A stretch of DNA of 64,000 nucleotides from Acanthornis magna (Eukaryota > Chordata > Aves > Passeriformes > Acanthizidae). Each line of letters opens with the position of its first letter. Position 1 is the stretch's first letter. The notes beneath the pieces were generated by a model. It was not told the DNA's origin. It saw only the letters and a list, made by a program, of their open reading frames with translations, and did no database searches. The stretch is from assembly GCA_036785705.1 (NCBI GenBank), contig JAWUZG010000950.1, positions 32,684-96,683 on the forward strand, written 5' to 3'. Positions 48,324 through 58,078 of this stretch are shown here, in pieces. A program made the position numbers and the translations under genes.

Positions 48324-48395
48324 AGTCTGAAGGAAGGCCTGACTGTGCAAGAACGCCTGAAGCTTTTTGAATCCAGGGACTTGAAGAAAGACTAG
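48324..48395 (+). CDS. MPRIP: MPRIP terminal exon, alternative C-terminus SLKEG...
   Basis: SLKEGLTVQERLKLFESRDL plus KKD, then TAG (48,393-48,395). It joins in phase 0 to IRSK and matches the C-terminus of the longer human isoform, which is remembered as identical here. When the 45,306 exon is included this sequence becomes 3' UTR instead. Confidence 0.94.
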   Translation, partial: SLKEGLTVQERLKLFESRDLKKD

Positions 48396-49434
48396 TTCTC
48401 CCCGCTCCGCTTGACCACGCGCACCTCCCAGCTTGAGGCAGCACAGCACCAGCACCGTTTGTCTCTCGTTCCTTACGATGTCCTCGCTGTCGTTCGTCCT
48501 GATGCCCCGACGGGACCCGGCGCCGCGGTGGCGGTGCCCCCCCTCGCCTCCCCGGCTCCTTTCCCTGCTTGTGAGATGCTCCAGAGACTCTGAGAGAGAG
48601 AGAGGAAGGGATTGGAGTGGGGTTTTCCCCCCTCTCTTCGGCGCTTTGTAGGAGAACCCTTTCTTTACTGTAAACCATTACACTAAGTGTCAGTATTAAG
48701 GCTCAGTAGCCTGTTAATAAGCTATAGCTCTGTCGGGAAGAGCGAGCAGGGCCTGGGTGGTGTCGGCCAGACCGAGCTCTTACTGCTGTCTAGAGACCCA
48801 GTGCTCAGAGCACACCAGGAGCCTGATCTAACCATTGATCTCGACTGCATTACTTGCACCTACAAGGGGGGAAAGCCCGGGGGAAGCTGTCGGGGAGCGC
48901 GAGTCCGTGCCGGCGTCCGCAGCCTGGAGGTACAACACTGACATCTCGCTGGAGAAGGATGCAAGAAGTGATTCTCCTGCCCCGTGACTGTGCCGTATCC
49001 TGAATGTAGGTGCCACCGAAGCCCGGCGAGCTTTGGTGGCTGCCCAGGTGGTTATGGATGGGGAGCTGCAGCTACTGAAGTGCACCATCGAGGCCCCGTC
49101 GGCGCATCCTCGCTCCCGTCTCGCTGGTGGTCGGAGTTGGTGTTCCAGGGGCCGAGCTGTAAGATCACTTTCTTGCCTCTGTTAGATCAAGCCCAGCACT
49201 CTTTTTTTTGCTGTTACTCCCTTCCTCTCATTGAATCCCGTGTATCCCAGGGTCTGTGCGCATGTGAAACTCCCTTTTCCTAGTCAAAGGAAACTAGAGT
49301 AGAAAGTAGAGCCAATATTGACTGAAAATGCACAGTGCTCAATGCATATAATGCTCCTTTTTTACCAGCTTCTTGAATTCAACTCTTCTTGTCAGCAGGG
49401 CAGCTCCTATTTTAATTCTTTAATCTTTTCCTGA

Positions 49435-49440
49435 AATAAA
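49435..49440 (+). terminator. MPRIP: MPRIP proximal poly(A) signal
   Basis: AATAAA lies in an AT-rich context, about 1.04 kb after the SLKEG stop codon. A GU-rich stretch (GTATGTGCTT) follows within 30 nt, as expected downstream of cleavage. Confidence 0.65.
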
Positions 49441-51051
49441 AGTCTCAAAACCAGTATGTGCTTCAGACCTTCTCAGTCCTAATAGCTTTTGTATTTAAAA
49501 CATACAATTTAGCACCATGAGGCTGATAAATGGATACAAACCAAGAGATGAGGAGCTGCTAGCACTTAGATGGTTGCAGCCAGCTGAGCAGAGGCTTCCT
49601 AGAAGCCTTTGCTGCTTTGCAGGTGTGGGGGCTTCATCCCAGGCTAAATTTCAAGATGCCACTTGGAAGGATCCCGGGTCCTGCCTCTCCAGTCACCAGG
49701 GCTGAAGGAGCACTCTGGCATGTGAGCTTCCCAGCCTGGTTAGGTGCTGAGTGACCACTTCCAGCTGGGATGTTAAGGATATCCTGGCCTTCACCTGGAG
49801 CAGAGCTTCCTCTTGTGCTTTGGGCACTCACTGAGGTTGAGGCTGGCAGCTCCTGCTGCTTCCCTGCTGGTTTTGGGTCTGGTGGGTGGTACAGGCACAG
49901 CTCTCAGAGCCCCACGGGGCTGGTGAAGCCACCCCCAGTCCTGCCAGGCTGGACCACGGCAGCTGCCAGAGTTTCCTTCATCTTCCTGCGAGCAGCATCT
50001 CTCTTCAGCCACCAGACCCTCAGCAGGACATGGTGTCATCGAACCATGGTGTGAATCAGGCTCTTGTCCAGCTTGCGTGGCCTTGCCGTGGCCAAGCCAG
50101 GCTCAAGTCCAGCTTGGCACCTCCCAGGGCACATGGCAGCCAGTCCTGGCCAGAGGAGCCCGGCTTGTCCCCAGCCAGGATTGCAGCACCTTGCAGTGGG
50201 CAGAGCACCTATTCCTGCTGGGATGCTCTGTGTGCCTGGTGTGCATGGAAATCCTGGAGATGGGAGCAGGGTAGGAAAGATGCTCAACCTCGGATACAGA
50301 ACCTTTCCCTCGTCAGCAGCACATGCCCTCTGAGATGTGCTGATGTGCAGCCAGTCACTGTCAGAGTTCACCACAGCACTTCCATCATCTGGGCAATGGA
50401 GACCCTGGGAGCCTTCCTGCCATGACCCACCTCTCTGACCACTGCTCTGGGTCTGTGGTGAGCTCTGATCTCCCGGCATGGGAGGCAGCATGGATTTGGG
50501 ATGGTGTGGGGGCCTTGTCATTGTCATTGTCATTGCTCTTCCCTTGCAAGACGTCACTGGCTCTAGGAGAACACCCTCCTCCTCCTCTTCATCTTAGACT
50601 TACGATGGGACTTCGTCCTTTTTAGCCAACCAAGCAGAATGTTCTGGTCTCCTTCTGGCCACGTGGACCCTGACCTTTCTTAGATTCCTCAGGAAATCCT
50701 GCTTTGCCTTGGGATGCTCCATTGGCTCAGAAACCCGAATTCCAAGCATGAGCACTGGCAGTCGTGTACTTTGCTATTTGCGTTGGCTCCGTGGTGGAGT
50801 GGGGAATGCAGGATGGGCCCTTTCTGACACAGGATCATGTCACTGGCCCTGTGAGGCTCCCCAGGGATGGAGGTTTTCTGCTGTACACTTGCTCATTCCA
50901 AAAAATCCTCTCTTGTAGCTTAGTGTCTTGTTTGGGATGAGGTATTGAGCCTAGTGAGAGCACAGGAATTCTTATTTTTTAATGTAGAAACCAGCTGGGC
51001 AAATAGAGGGCACAGGCAAAATGGAGCATCCCCAGCTTTTGGCTCAGCATC

Positions 51052-51059
51052 TGTAAATA
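51052..51059 (+). promoter_or_regulatory. MPRIP: Pumilio-type element TGTAAATA
   Basis: An exact match to UGUANAUA in the putative distal 3' UTR, the first of three identical sites. Confidence 0.35.
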
Positions 51060-52965
51060 CATTAATGTGATTTAAAGGGGAAAAAAGGGTGAGGATGGGC
51101 AACAAGGCACTGCATGTGTTGGCAAAGCTCAGTGCTGAAGACAGGGGAAGTTGGAGGCTGGCAGGGAATATTCTTATTTATAACATATAAAATTATACAG
51201 CTGGTTAGTGAGGGGGAAAAACCACCCAGGAACTTGTACAGCTCTTGCTTCTTTCCTGTGGACATGTCCCTGTGCTGAAGAAGAGACGATAGAAACTTCT
51301 TGGCCACTTCTGTCAGTTCTTCACCCAAAGCACTGCTCACCTGTGTCTCTCTGATGAGGCACTGCCAGGGATCCAGCAGCATCAGGAATGGAGCTGGGTT
51401 TTCTTCTCTTTCCTCTAGTTTTTTTCTACTTTACTGTACAGAAACGGTCAGTCCTCACATCATTCCCCCATTAATGTGCTCCCTGAAACATCTGTAAAAG
51501 GGTTTGAATTGAGGTTTGCTTGAATGAACAAGATCAGCTGTGGTGGCTCAGCTGCTCAGAGGTTTCCTATCAGGAAACTTTCATTAATCCATATTGTCCA
51601 GCTTCTCTGGACCTTCAAATAGCTGAGAAAAGCAAAACAGGAAGGTTTGCTGGGAGAAAACCCCACCCTGGCACAAACAGCAGGTGTAGCTGAAATAAAA
51701 GATGTTGGGTGTGGCACAGCCACAGGGAGCACTGCATGTGCAGGGACAGGCACCAGCCACCGCTGTCAGAGCTTGTCATGGTTAATAAACCAAATGAATT
51801 AATCTCATTGCTGCACTTGGGGGCTTAAAATATTTCTTGCTAAGCAAAGGGGTCTTCAGTGAACATGGTGGTGGTGCTCTCATGCTCTGGATTGTAGGAG
51901 CAGATATTTTCTATGGGGGAGTTGGGCTCCTCCGGAAAAATAAACGGAGAATCTTGATCTGCTGTACGGACAGGGCTGAGCAGTGGCCTTGGCATCATCA
52001 GGATCAGCTGCACCCTCCGGGGCAGTGCTTGGGAAGGATCTTTAGGGTGGGAGCTGTGAGTTCTGGAGGTCACTGAGAGGAAGAGGAGGAGGGAAGATGC
52101 CTTAGGCAGCCAAATGTTCTGAACCCCTGCCGAGGGTTCTGGGCTCACTCTGGTGCCTGAGCATCTCTCCAAGGCAAGAGGCAGCACTTCACTTGCCTTT
52201 GCAGGAAAGAAAAAGAACCTGCAGTGCCAGTGAACAGCCCCAAACTGAAATAAAGGGAGAAGTTCTTTCACTGATAGCAATGGTCCTTAGTTATCCTCCT
52301 GCTTCTTCCTGCTCCAGGCTTCATCCAGCTTCTGGGATTAATCAGTGGCTATTTAAATTAGAAAGTGTGTGGGCAAGCTGGTGCATTCTGCATCACTCCA
52401 CACTATTGATAGCACCAAAATGGGAGGCTTAGGAAAAGTCAAGTGCAGCAAAGGCACAGTCACAGGTGTTTTCTCCTTGGCTCCAAGTAATCTTACTTTT
52501 CCTGAGAAAATTTTGCCTCTCATTTGCACCATCTCCCCTGAGCCAGACTGAATCCTTCTTTAAATGTCACCTCTTCTTTGCCCACATATTTAAAAAAAGC
52601 AAATTGTGTTCATTAGCTTCAAAAAATAGAATGCTTAGAATTGGTGCTGACTTGCAAACCAGGAAAGTCCCTTTCTATTCGGTACCAGAGAACTGGGCTG
52701 CGGAAAAAGTCCTACCCCCTCATATTGCAAAAAATGTCACTTTTGTACCAACTCTATTTGATGGCATTTCCACGAGACCTTTGCATTATTGTCCTGGTTT
52801 GGATACTCAGTTTGTTGTGGACACTCAAGCACACGCACACTCGGCTGTGGTTTGCCTTTGCTCTGTAATTTTTTCCATTTTTTTAGGTAAAAAAAAGCTT
52901 TCTTATTCTTCTCTTTTTTAAAAACAAAAGTAATTTAAAATCTGTATAATATTCCAAGCACGCAG

Positions 52966-52973
52966 TGTAAATA
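52966..52973 (+). promoter_or_regulatory. MPRIP: Pumilio-type element TGTAAATA
   Basis: An exact UGUAAAUA followed directly by TTTATT, so it overlaps an AU-rich AUUUA core. Confidence 0.4.
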
Positions 52974-54566
52974 TTTATTCCTCAGCAGTCTTCAGAGGGT
53001 TCTCTTTTGTGACTGAGTTGTGGGTTTGATTTTTAAGTCTTCTTGTAGCACAGAGGCCCCACGTGTGGGTTGGGAGAGGAGCAACGAGTGTAACGTGTCC
53101 AACCCACCCCATCTGCCCTCATAAACTGCTTTGTTTGGCTTTGAGGACTGTTATAAATATCTTTTCAAACCTTTTCTGCTGATCTATGCCTTTAGCTTTG
53201 AAGGTACTTGTCCAAAGATTGTGTCCTGTCTGTTTGACCACTGTAACCTACTTTGCTATAAATTTGGGGTATTTTTTTCCAGGCAGAAGACTCAATAATC
53301 TTGTGTTTGATAGTGGCATCAACAGTGTGCATGTGCAAACTGTTAGCTGTCATTACAGAGAGCAGCAACTCCTGCTGAGCCACAGCTCTCCTTGCACAGC
53401 CACCTGGGGCTGTCACAGTGAGCCCCTGGATTTGGGGGGATTTGGGATGCTCTTGGGTTTCCCAAGGGAGCCACAGCCCCCCTGCACAGACCCCCATCCT
53501 ACAGCAGCCTTGAGCCTTGAGCTGTGACTCCCTGGGTAACTTCAAACGCAGTGTAACTACAAGAAGAAAATCCAAGGCACTGCTGCAGGAACAGGGAGCA
53601 CCAGGCTGGGAAAAACAGCCTCAGTTTGAGGCTGCTGAGGAAATAGAGGGTGTGGGATTTACTAGAGAAACCTGACAAGTTGGTTCCAACTGAACTAACC
53701 CAGCTGGCCCTGAACTCGTAAATAATGGGTGCAATTACCATTATTTTCTTCATGCTTTCTTCGCCCTGTGTGCAGGACAAGAACACTCGCTGTTTGTTCT
53801 CACCTAGAGAAAGCAAAGCATGTAAAATACTAGAGACCGTGGTAAGTAGAAAACAGGAATGCTCTGGCTTGGCCTCTGTCCACCCTCCTGGAGTTGTGGA
53901 TGGCTTGAGAGTTTAAAGAATCATTTGGAAGCGTGGAGGTTTGGGGGGAGAGGAGGAAGCTCTGTGAGGCTGTGGGTGGTGTCTGATGTGGCCCTGGCTG
54001 TTCAGGTATTCATGGTCAGTCTTCCTCCAGTGCCCTCAGAACAGCTCAGCCTCGGCTCTCTCGGAGCAGAGCTTCCCCCGCCTGACCCACGATGGGGACT
54101 CCTTCTGGGGCAAATCTGGGCACTGTGCTCTGCCACACGGTCTGGGAACAGCCCAGAGCGACTGTGAGCACTGAGGGTGAGGGAAGCATTTCCCAGAGTC
54201 ATTTCTGTGATGATGTGACAGCAGCCAGGCCTCAGCTCCAGCTGTGGCGTGGCCGAGCAGCATCAGGCAGGGCCAGCAGGACCCAGGCAGTGCTGGGATG
54301 CTGCAGCCTCAGGTCTCTCACGCATCATTTTTCCCCCCCTGCTAAGGGGAAGGGTGTGAGAGGCTCCTGTATCTCCCTGTGTGTGAGTTCCTCTCTCCTT
54401 CCCTTCTCCCTTCCCCTCCCACTTTATTCCAGTGCTTTTTAAGAGCCACTGTTCCCGATTAACCGCTCGCTGTAATAGAAACGTCACTTTTTCTCACTGT
54501 ATTTATTCCTTACAAACCCTGTGTGACATGCTAGGCTCCCCTGGATGTAGCTGATCATTTTTACTT

Positions 54567-54574
54567 TGTAAATA
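54567..54574 (+). promoter_or_regulatory. MPRIP: Pumilio-type element TGTAAATA
   Basis: The third exact UGUAAAUA, 32 nt upstream of the distal poly(A) signal. Confidence 0.4.
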
Positions 54575-54605
54575 TAATTACCTAACTTTACATTAACTAT
54601 ATGGT

Positions 54606-54611
54606 AATAAA
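54606..54611 (+). terminator. MPRIP: MPRIP distal poly(A) signal
   Basis: AATAAA with an AT-rich upstream region, and GCATGCCATGTGTGAGAG as a GU-rich downstream element. Cleavage would fall near 54,625-54,640, meeting the opposing PLD6 signal at 54,651. Confidence 0.75.
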
Positions 54612-54639
54612 CTATTTTTGCACCACCCTTTGCATGCCA

Positions 54640-56008
54640 TGTGTGAGAGCTTTATTTCTAAAAAGAAGGAAGAACAGGGCACAGGTCAGAGCATGAAAAA
54701 AAGGGAGATGTTTGCTTTTATATAGTTTTTACAAAGGATGTGCAACAGGCAGCATTTTGACAGCAATAGTATATTTTAAGTAGTTTAAATCTAATGCTGC
54801 TGAATGGGATTTACTGGAGAATGACCTTCCCCAGGTGCTTCCATACAGGTAACAAAATTTTCTTTCCTCTGTGCAAACTTTGTCAGAACAGATCTAAAAT
54901 CTGGTGATGTCCATGTATCATAAATATCCTAATAAGGATCTACAGGAATTGGAATACAAAAGCCAGATGAGGATGTTGAGGATTTCTGTGAAAATGGTTT
55001 ATTTAACAGTGCCAATCACAGCACTACTGGTAACAAAACTGGTAACAGAATATCAAAACCTCTCTTCATTTTGAGAGATATTAAGGCACTTTCTATTCAG
55101 TATAAAACAATTTTTACAGACACTATTTAGAGTTCGAAATTCTTACGTTTATATCATCTTTGTTCCACCCTGAGCTGCAGGGACAGAGATGTCACCTCCC
55201 TCCCGTTGCTGTCCCCACCTGCTGCTGCCAGTTGAGGGCACAGACCATGACAGTGTCCCAAAACCTGAAAGAACCAGGGTTTCCAGACCTCTCCTGAAAT
55301 GGGTGACCCAACTCCAGCCGTGTCTGCTCTCCAGACAAACACTGAGCCCAAAAAACCATTTCTCTCATTTCCTTCCAGACTTCCCTACACTTCATTACTC
55401 TCTTTGCTCATGCTCTTAACACCAGAGCTCTGCTAACATTTAATGCAAAGAAACGTACACAATCGAAACTAAAATTTTTGCTATTTCCCACAGATTTCCT
55501 TTTACAAACTTTCAACAATTAATGCCAACAAGAAATGTAACTGAGGTGCTCAATCTATAGAAACTCTTAACTCTGCTGTAGCTCTCTTATCTCTCCTTTA
55601 GTTAGTGGTGTAGAGGAGCCTTGGGCTACAATTCCATTTGGAATTTGCTACAATTCCATTCCTTATCCCAAGTTGGAAAACGTTCCTTTTACTGCTGAAA
55701 CACATGCCCAGCACTGTATGAACACACCTGGTCTGCACCAGGGCACAGCAATGAGCCTTCCCAAAGTTTCAGTGCCTATGAATGCAGCTCTGTCCCTGGT
55801 ACCCAAACCAAAATGTTGGGTCAGTCCCTCTAGCACAGGAATGACCCACAGCAAAGGGTCTGTGGCATTTTAGGCAGAGAGCACTTCACTCTTCTAGAGA
55901 TGATAACCAAGGTTACACCCAGATGGACAAAACGGTGATGTCTATACATAACAGTAAAATCTGTGGGTGTTACCATGCTCCACTAGCCCTGTGAGGCAGC
56001 TCAATCAT
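54640..56008 (-). other. PLD6: PLD6 3' UTR (putative)
   Basis: 1.37 kb of AT-rich unique sequence between the PLD6 stop and the MPRIP 3' end, without repeats or credible open frames. Minus-strand AATAAA occurs at 56,008-56,013, 54,998-55,003 and 54,651-54,656, so several UTR lengths are possible. Confidence 0.5.
54651..54656 (-). terminator. PLD6: PLD6 distal poly(A) signal (candidate)
   Basis: AATAAA on the minus strand, 40 bp from the opposing MPRIP signal. Using it would make the two convergent genes end within the same few dozen bases. Confidence 0.45.
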
Positions 56009-56013
56009 TTATT
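56008..56013 (-). terminator. PLD6: AATAAA overlapping the PLD6 stop codon
   Basis: On the minus strand the coding end reads GAG CAA TAA ATG, so the TAA stop (56,009-56,011) is embedded in AATAAA. It could serve as a proximal poly(A) signal giving almost no 3' UTR. Confidence 0.4.
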
Positions 56014-56247
56014 GCTCTTGGGAAAAAAAACTGTAATTGGTGGGATTGTACTCTTCCCAAATTCTTTCAAACTCATCCAGAAAAGCCTTCACATACTCGG
56101 CGTCCTCCAAGACCAGCACATTCTCCCGGTTGCTCTGGATGGCCTGGGTGGTCCAGTTGAGGGAGCCTGTGATGAGCATCCTCTGGTCCACGATGGCGAA
56201 CTTGTGGTGCATGTACCCACTGTGCTGGTCGTGGCGCACCTGGATCC
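56009..56247 (-). CDS. PLD6: PLD6 exon 2: HKD catalytic half
   Basis: PLD6 is an outer-mitochondrial-membrane member of the phospholipase D family. It is reported as a cardiolipin hydrolase and, as the Zucchini orthologue, as the endonuclease that forms piRNA 5' ends. This exon starts after CCGCAG with two bases completing Gly138 and encodes [20 protein letters not shown], then [20 protein letters not shown] through the end FFSQEQ. The HxK(x)4D motif is H151-K153-D158, followed by the usual GSLNWT. It ends at TAA, well before the remembered human end (252 residues), lacking the human Cys/Ser-rich tail. The enzyme works as a dimer with one HKD per chain. Confidence 0.96.
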
Positions 56248-56314
56248 CTGCGGAGACACAGACACCTGGTCAGGGAGCCCCGAGCCCCGCGGTGGGCCAC
56301 GGCCAGCCCCGGGG

Positions 56315-56868
56315 CCGGGCTCCATCCCAGCCCGGGGCTCCATCCCAGCCCGGGGCTCCATCCCAGCCCGGGGCTCCATTCCAACCCAGGGCTCCATCCC
56401 AGCCCGGGGCTCCGTCCCAGCCCGGGGCTCCATCCCAGCCCAGGGCTCCATCCCAACCGGGAGCTCCATCCCAACCCGGAGCTCCATCCCAGCCCAGGGC
56501 TCCATCCCAGCCCGGGGCTCCATCCCAGCCCGGGGCTCCATCCCAGCCCGGGGCTCCATCCCAGCCCGGAGCTCCATCCCAGCCCGGAGCTCCATCCCAG
56601 CCCGGGGCTCCATCCCAGCCCGGAGCTCCATCCCAGCCCGGGGCTCCATCCCAGCCCGGGGCTCCATCCCAGCCCGGGGCTCCATCCCAGCCCGGGGCTG
56701 CATCCCAGCCCGGGGCTCCATCCCAGCCCGGAGCTCCATCCCAGCCCGGGGCTCCATCCCAGCCCGGGGCTCCATCCCAGCCCGGAGCTCCATCCCAGCC
56801 CGGGGCTCCATCCCAGCCCGGGGCTCCATCCCAGCCCGGGGCTCCATCCCAGCCCGGGGCTCCATCCC
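56315..56868. repeat. 18-bp minisatellite, about 31 copies
   Basis: The plus-strand unit is CGGGGCTCCATCCCAGCC. Most copies are identical; variants carry CGGAGCT, CAGGGCT, a CGTCCC, a CTGCATCCC or AACC changes. It fills ~85% of the PLD6 intron. On the PLD6 sense strand it is G-rich (GGGCTGGGATGGAGCCCC), and within each unit GGGCT can pair with AGCCC. The unit length is a multiple of three and free of stops in several frames, which explains the long low-complexity open frames here. Confidence 0.97.
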
Positions 56869-56879
56869 CACGCCGGGAT

Positions 56880-57480
56880 GGCTGCCGGCCCCGCGCCGCT
56901 CACCCGCGTGCCGCAGGCGGCCAACCTGCGAGCCGTGCAGCCCCATGTACTGCGAGTCGGTGACGAGGCGGACGCGGACCCCGCGGCGGTGCAGGAGCTG
57001 CACGGCGCGGGCGAGCTGCGGGCAGGAGAAGGAGAAGAGGCAGAGGTCGAGCGAGCGGCGGGCGGAGAGGAGGCGCTGCACCAGGCGGCTCAGGGCGGTG
57101 TCGCCGCTCGGCAGCGGGCACGGGCACGGCCGGGCGGGCGTCCCGGGCTCGGCCGCCTCGGCCAGCAGCGCCTCGATGCAGCAGGGCCGCGACGGGAAGA
57201 ACAGCACCTCCCGCACGGGCCGGGCCCGGCGCCAGGCCGCCACCGCCAGCGCCACCGCGGTCACCGCCAGCGCCGCCGCCAGCGCCGCGCCCCGCGCAGC
57301 GCCCACCGCCCACATGGCCCACGTGGCCCGGCCCGGCCCGGCCCGCGCAGCCGCGGCGGAGGGAGCGGCCCTGGGGAGGGGCAGTGCCGCGGGGGCTGGG
57401 CCGGGCTGAGGGGTCCCGGCACCGGCCCTGCCCCAGGTACCGAAACACCGACACCGAACCCTTCGCCGCACGCCGCCCGT
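56880..57480 (-). promoter_or_regulatory. PLD6: PLD6 CpG island and promoter
   Basis: Very high GC and dense CpG cover exon 1 and about 170 bp upstream, with no TATA box. A CACGTG E-box (57,320-57,325) lies five bases upstream of the ATG. The island stops abruptly at the CR1 starting near 57,505, so the transcription start probably lies between 57,316 and 57,500. Confidence 0.6.
56904..57315 (-). CDS. PLD6: PLD6 exon 1: membrane anchor and N-terminal half
   Basis: The start ATG (57,313-57,315) is the only Met before the conserved region in this frame. Residues 1-28 ([20 protein letters not shown]...) form an Ala/Val-rich hydrophobic anchor followed by RRARPVR, as expected for the outer mitochondrial membrane. 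Then come EVLFFPS (36-42), a Cys region with C45, C46, C64 and C66, [40 protein letters not shown], and [20 protein letters not shown]. The exon ends one base into Gly138 at donor GTGAGC. The full protein is 216 residues. The zinc-ligand His seen after CPCGLP in human is Ser70 here. Confidence 0.95.
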
Positions 57481-57504
57481 GGACGCTGCAAACACGAAAC
57501 ACAT

Positions 57505-58078
57505 CCTTTAATCAGAAAGTGGTTTGGGTGGGTAAGGATCTCAAAGATCAGACCGTTCCGAACCCCTGCCATGGGCAGGGACACCTTCCACTATCCCAGG
57601 CTGCTCCAAGCCCTGTCCAAGCTGGCCTTGGACACTTCCAGGGATCCAGGGGCAGCCACAGCTTCTCTGGGCACCTGTGCCAGGGCCTCCCCACCCTCAC
57701 AGGGAAGAATTCCTACCCAAGATCCCATCTATCCCTGCCCTCTGGCAGTGGAAAGCCGTTCCCCCTTGTCCTCTCACTCCAGGCCCTTTTCCGAAGTCCC
57801 TCTCCAGCTCTCCGGGAGCCCCTTTAGGCCCTGGAAGGGCTCTGAGGTCTCCCTGGAGCCTTCTCCAGGCTGAACACCCTCAGCTTTCCCAGCCTGGCTC
57901 CAGAGCAGAGAGGCTTCAACTCTTGGAGCATCTTCATGGCCTCCTCTGGACTCCCTCAGCAGCTCCACACCCTTGTGCTGTTGTGCGCCCCAGAGCTGGA
58001 GGCAGCTCTGCCTTAGGTGGAGTCTCATGAGGGCAGAATAGAGGGGGACAATCACCTGCTGGACCCTGCCTGGCTGAG
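57505..58078 (-). mobile_element. CR1 LINE fragment (~570 bp)
   Basis: The longest CR1 in the window. Antisense order on the plus strand: 'agaaagtggtttgggtgggt', 'cttggacacttccagggatc', 'ccctggaagggctctgaggt', 'ccagcctggctccagagcag', 'catggcctcctctggactcc', 'gagctggaggcagctctgcc'. Its 3' tail faces the PLD6 promoter less than 200 bp from the start codon. No intact reading frame remains. Confidence 0.92.

Larger units (their letters stand above)
1..54640 (+). other. MPRIP: MPRIP gene, 5'-truncated by the window
   Basis: MPRIP is a cytoplasmic scaffold. In the established literature it binds F-actin through its N-terminal half, and RhoA and the MYPT1 myosin-phosphatase subunit through its C-terminal coiled coil, so it targets myosin phosphatase to stress fibres. 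In the window I can follow the end of the first PH domain, a Ser/Pro-rich linker, the complete second PH domain, an Arg/Glu-rich segment and the coiled coil. The constitutive exons sum to 2,778 nt (926 codons). Adding the short terminal exon gives 936 residues, or 949 with the alternative one. The human short form is remembered as about 1,025 residues, which leaves about 89 residues in exons left of the window. All junction phases agree. The gene ends tail to tail with PLD6. Confidence 0.96.
48396..54640 (+). other. MPRIP: MPRIP 3' UTR (proximal and distal)
   Basis: No open frame of interest or CR1 follows the stop. A proximal poly(A) signal at 49,435 would give a ~1.05-kb UTR, and the distal signal at 54,606 a ~6.2-kb UTR. 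The last 1.7 kb is AT-rich with UGUAAAUA and AUUUA motifs, typical of a conserved distal UTR. A (TCATTG)3 repeat lies at 50,518-50,535. That 49.5-52 kb is transcribed as UTR is inferred, not shown. Confidence 0.65.

Noticed and set aside
56315..56868. Regular array resembling a CRISPR
   Set aside because: The units are contiguous 18-mers with no unique spacers, in a vertebrate intron. This is a minisatellite.
56037..57409. Several long open frames (280-480 codons) on both strands, rich in SIPARG, PSQPGA, GLGWSP or GMEPRA
   Set aside because: They are artefacts of the 18-bp, stop-free minisatellite. Only the minus-strand exon-1 frame has biological context.
57384..57827. 147-codon plus-strand frame crossing the PLD6 upstream region
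   Set aside because: It runs into an antisense CR1 and reads typical CR1-derived text.
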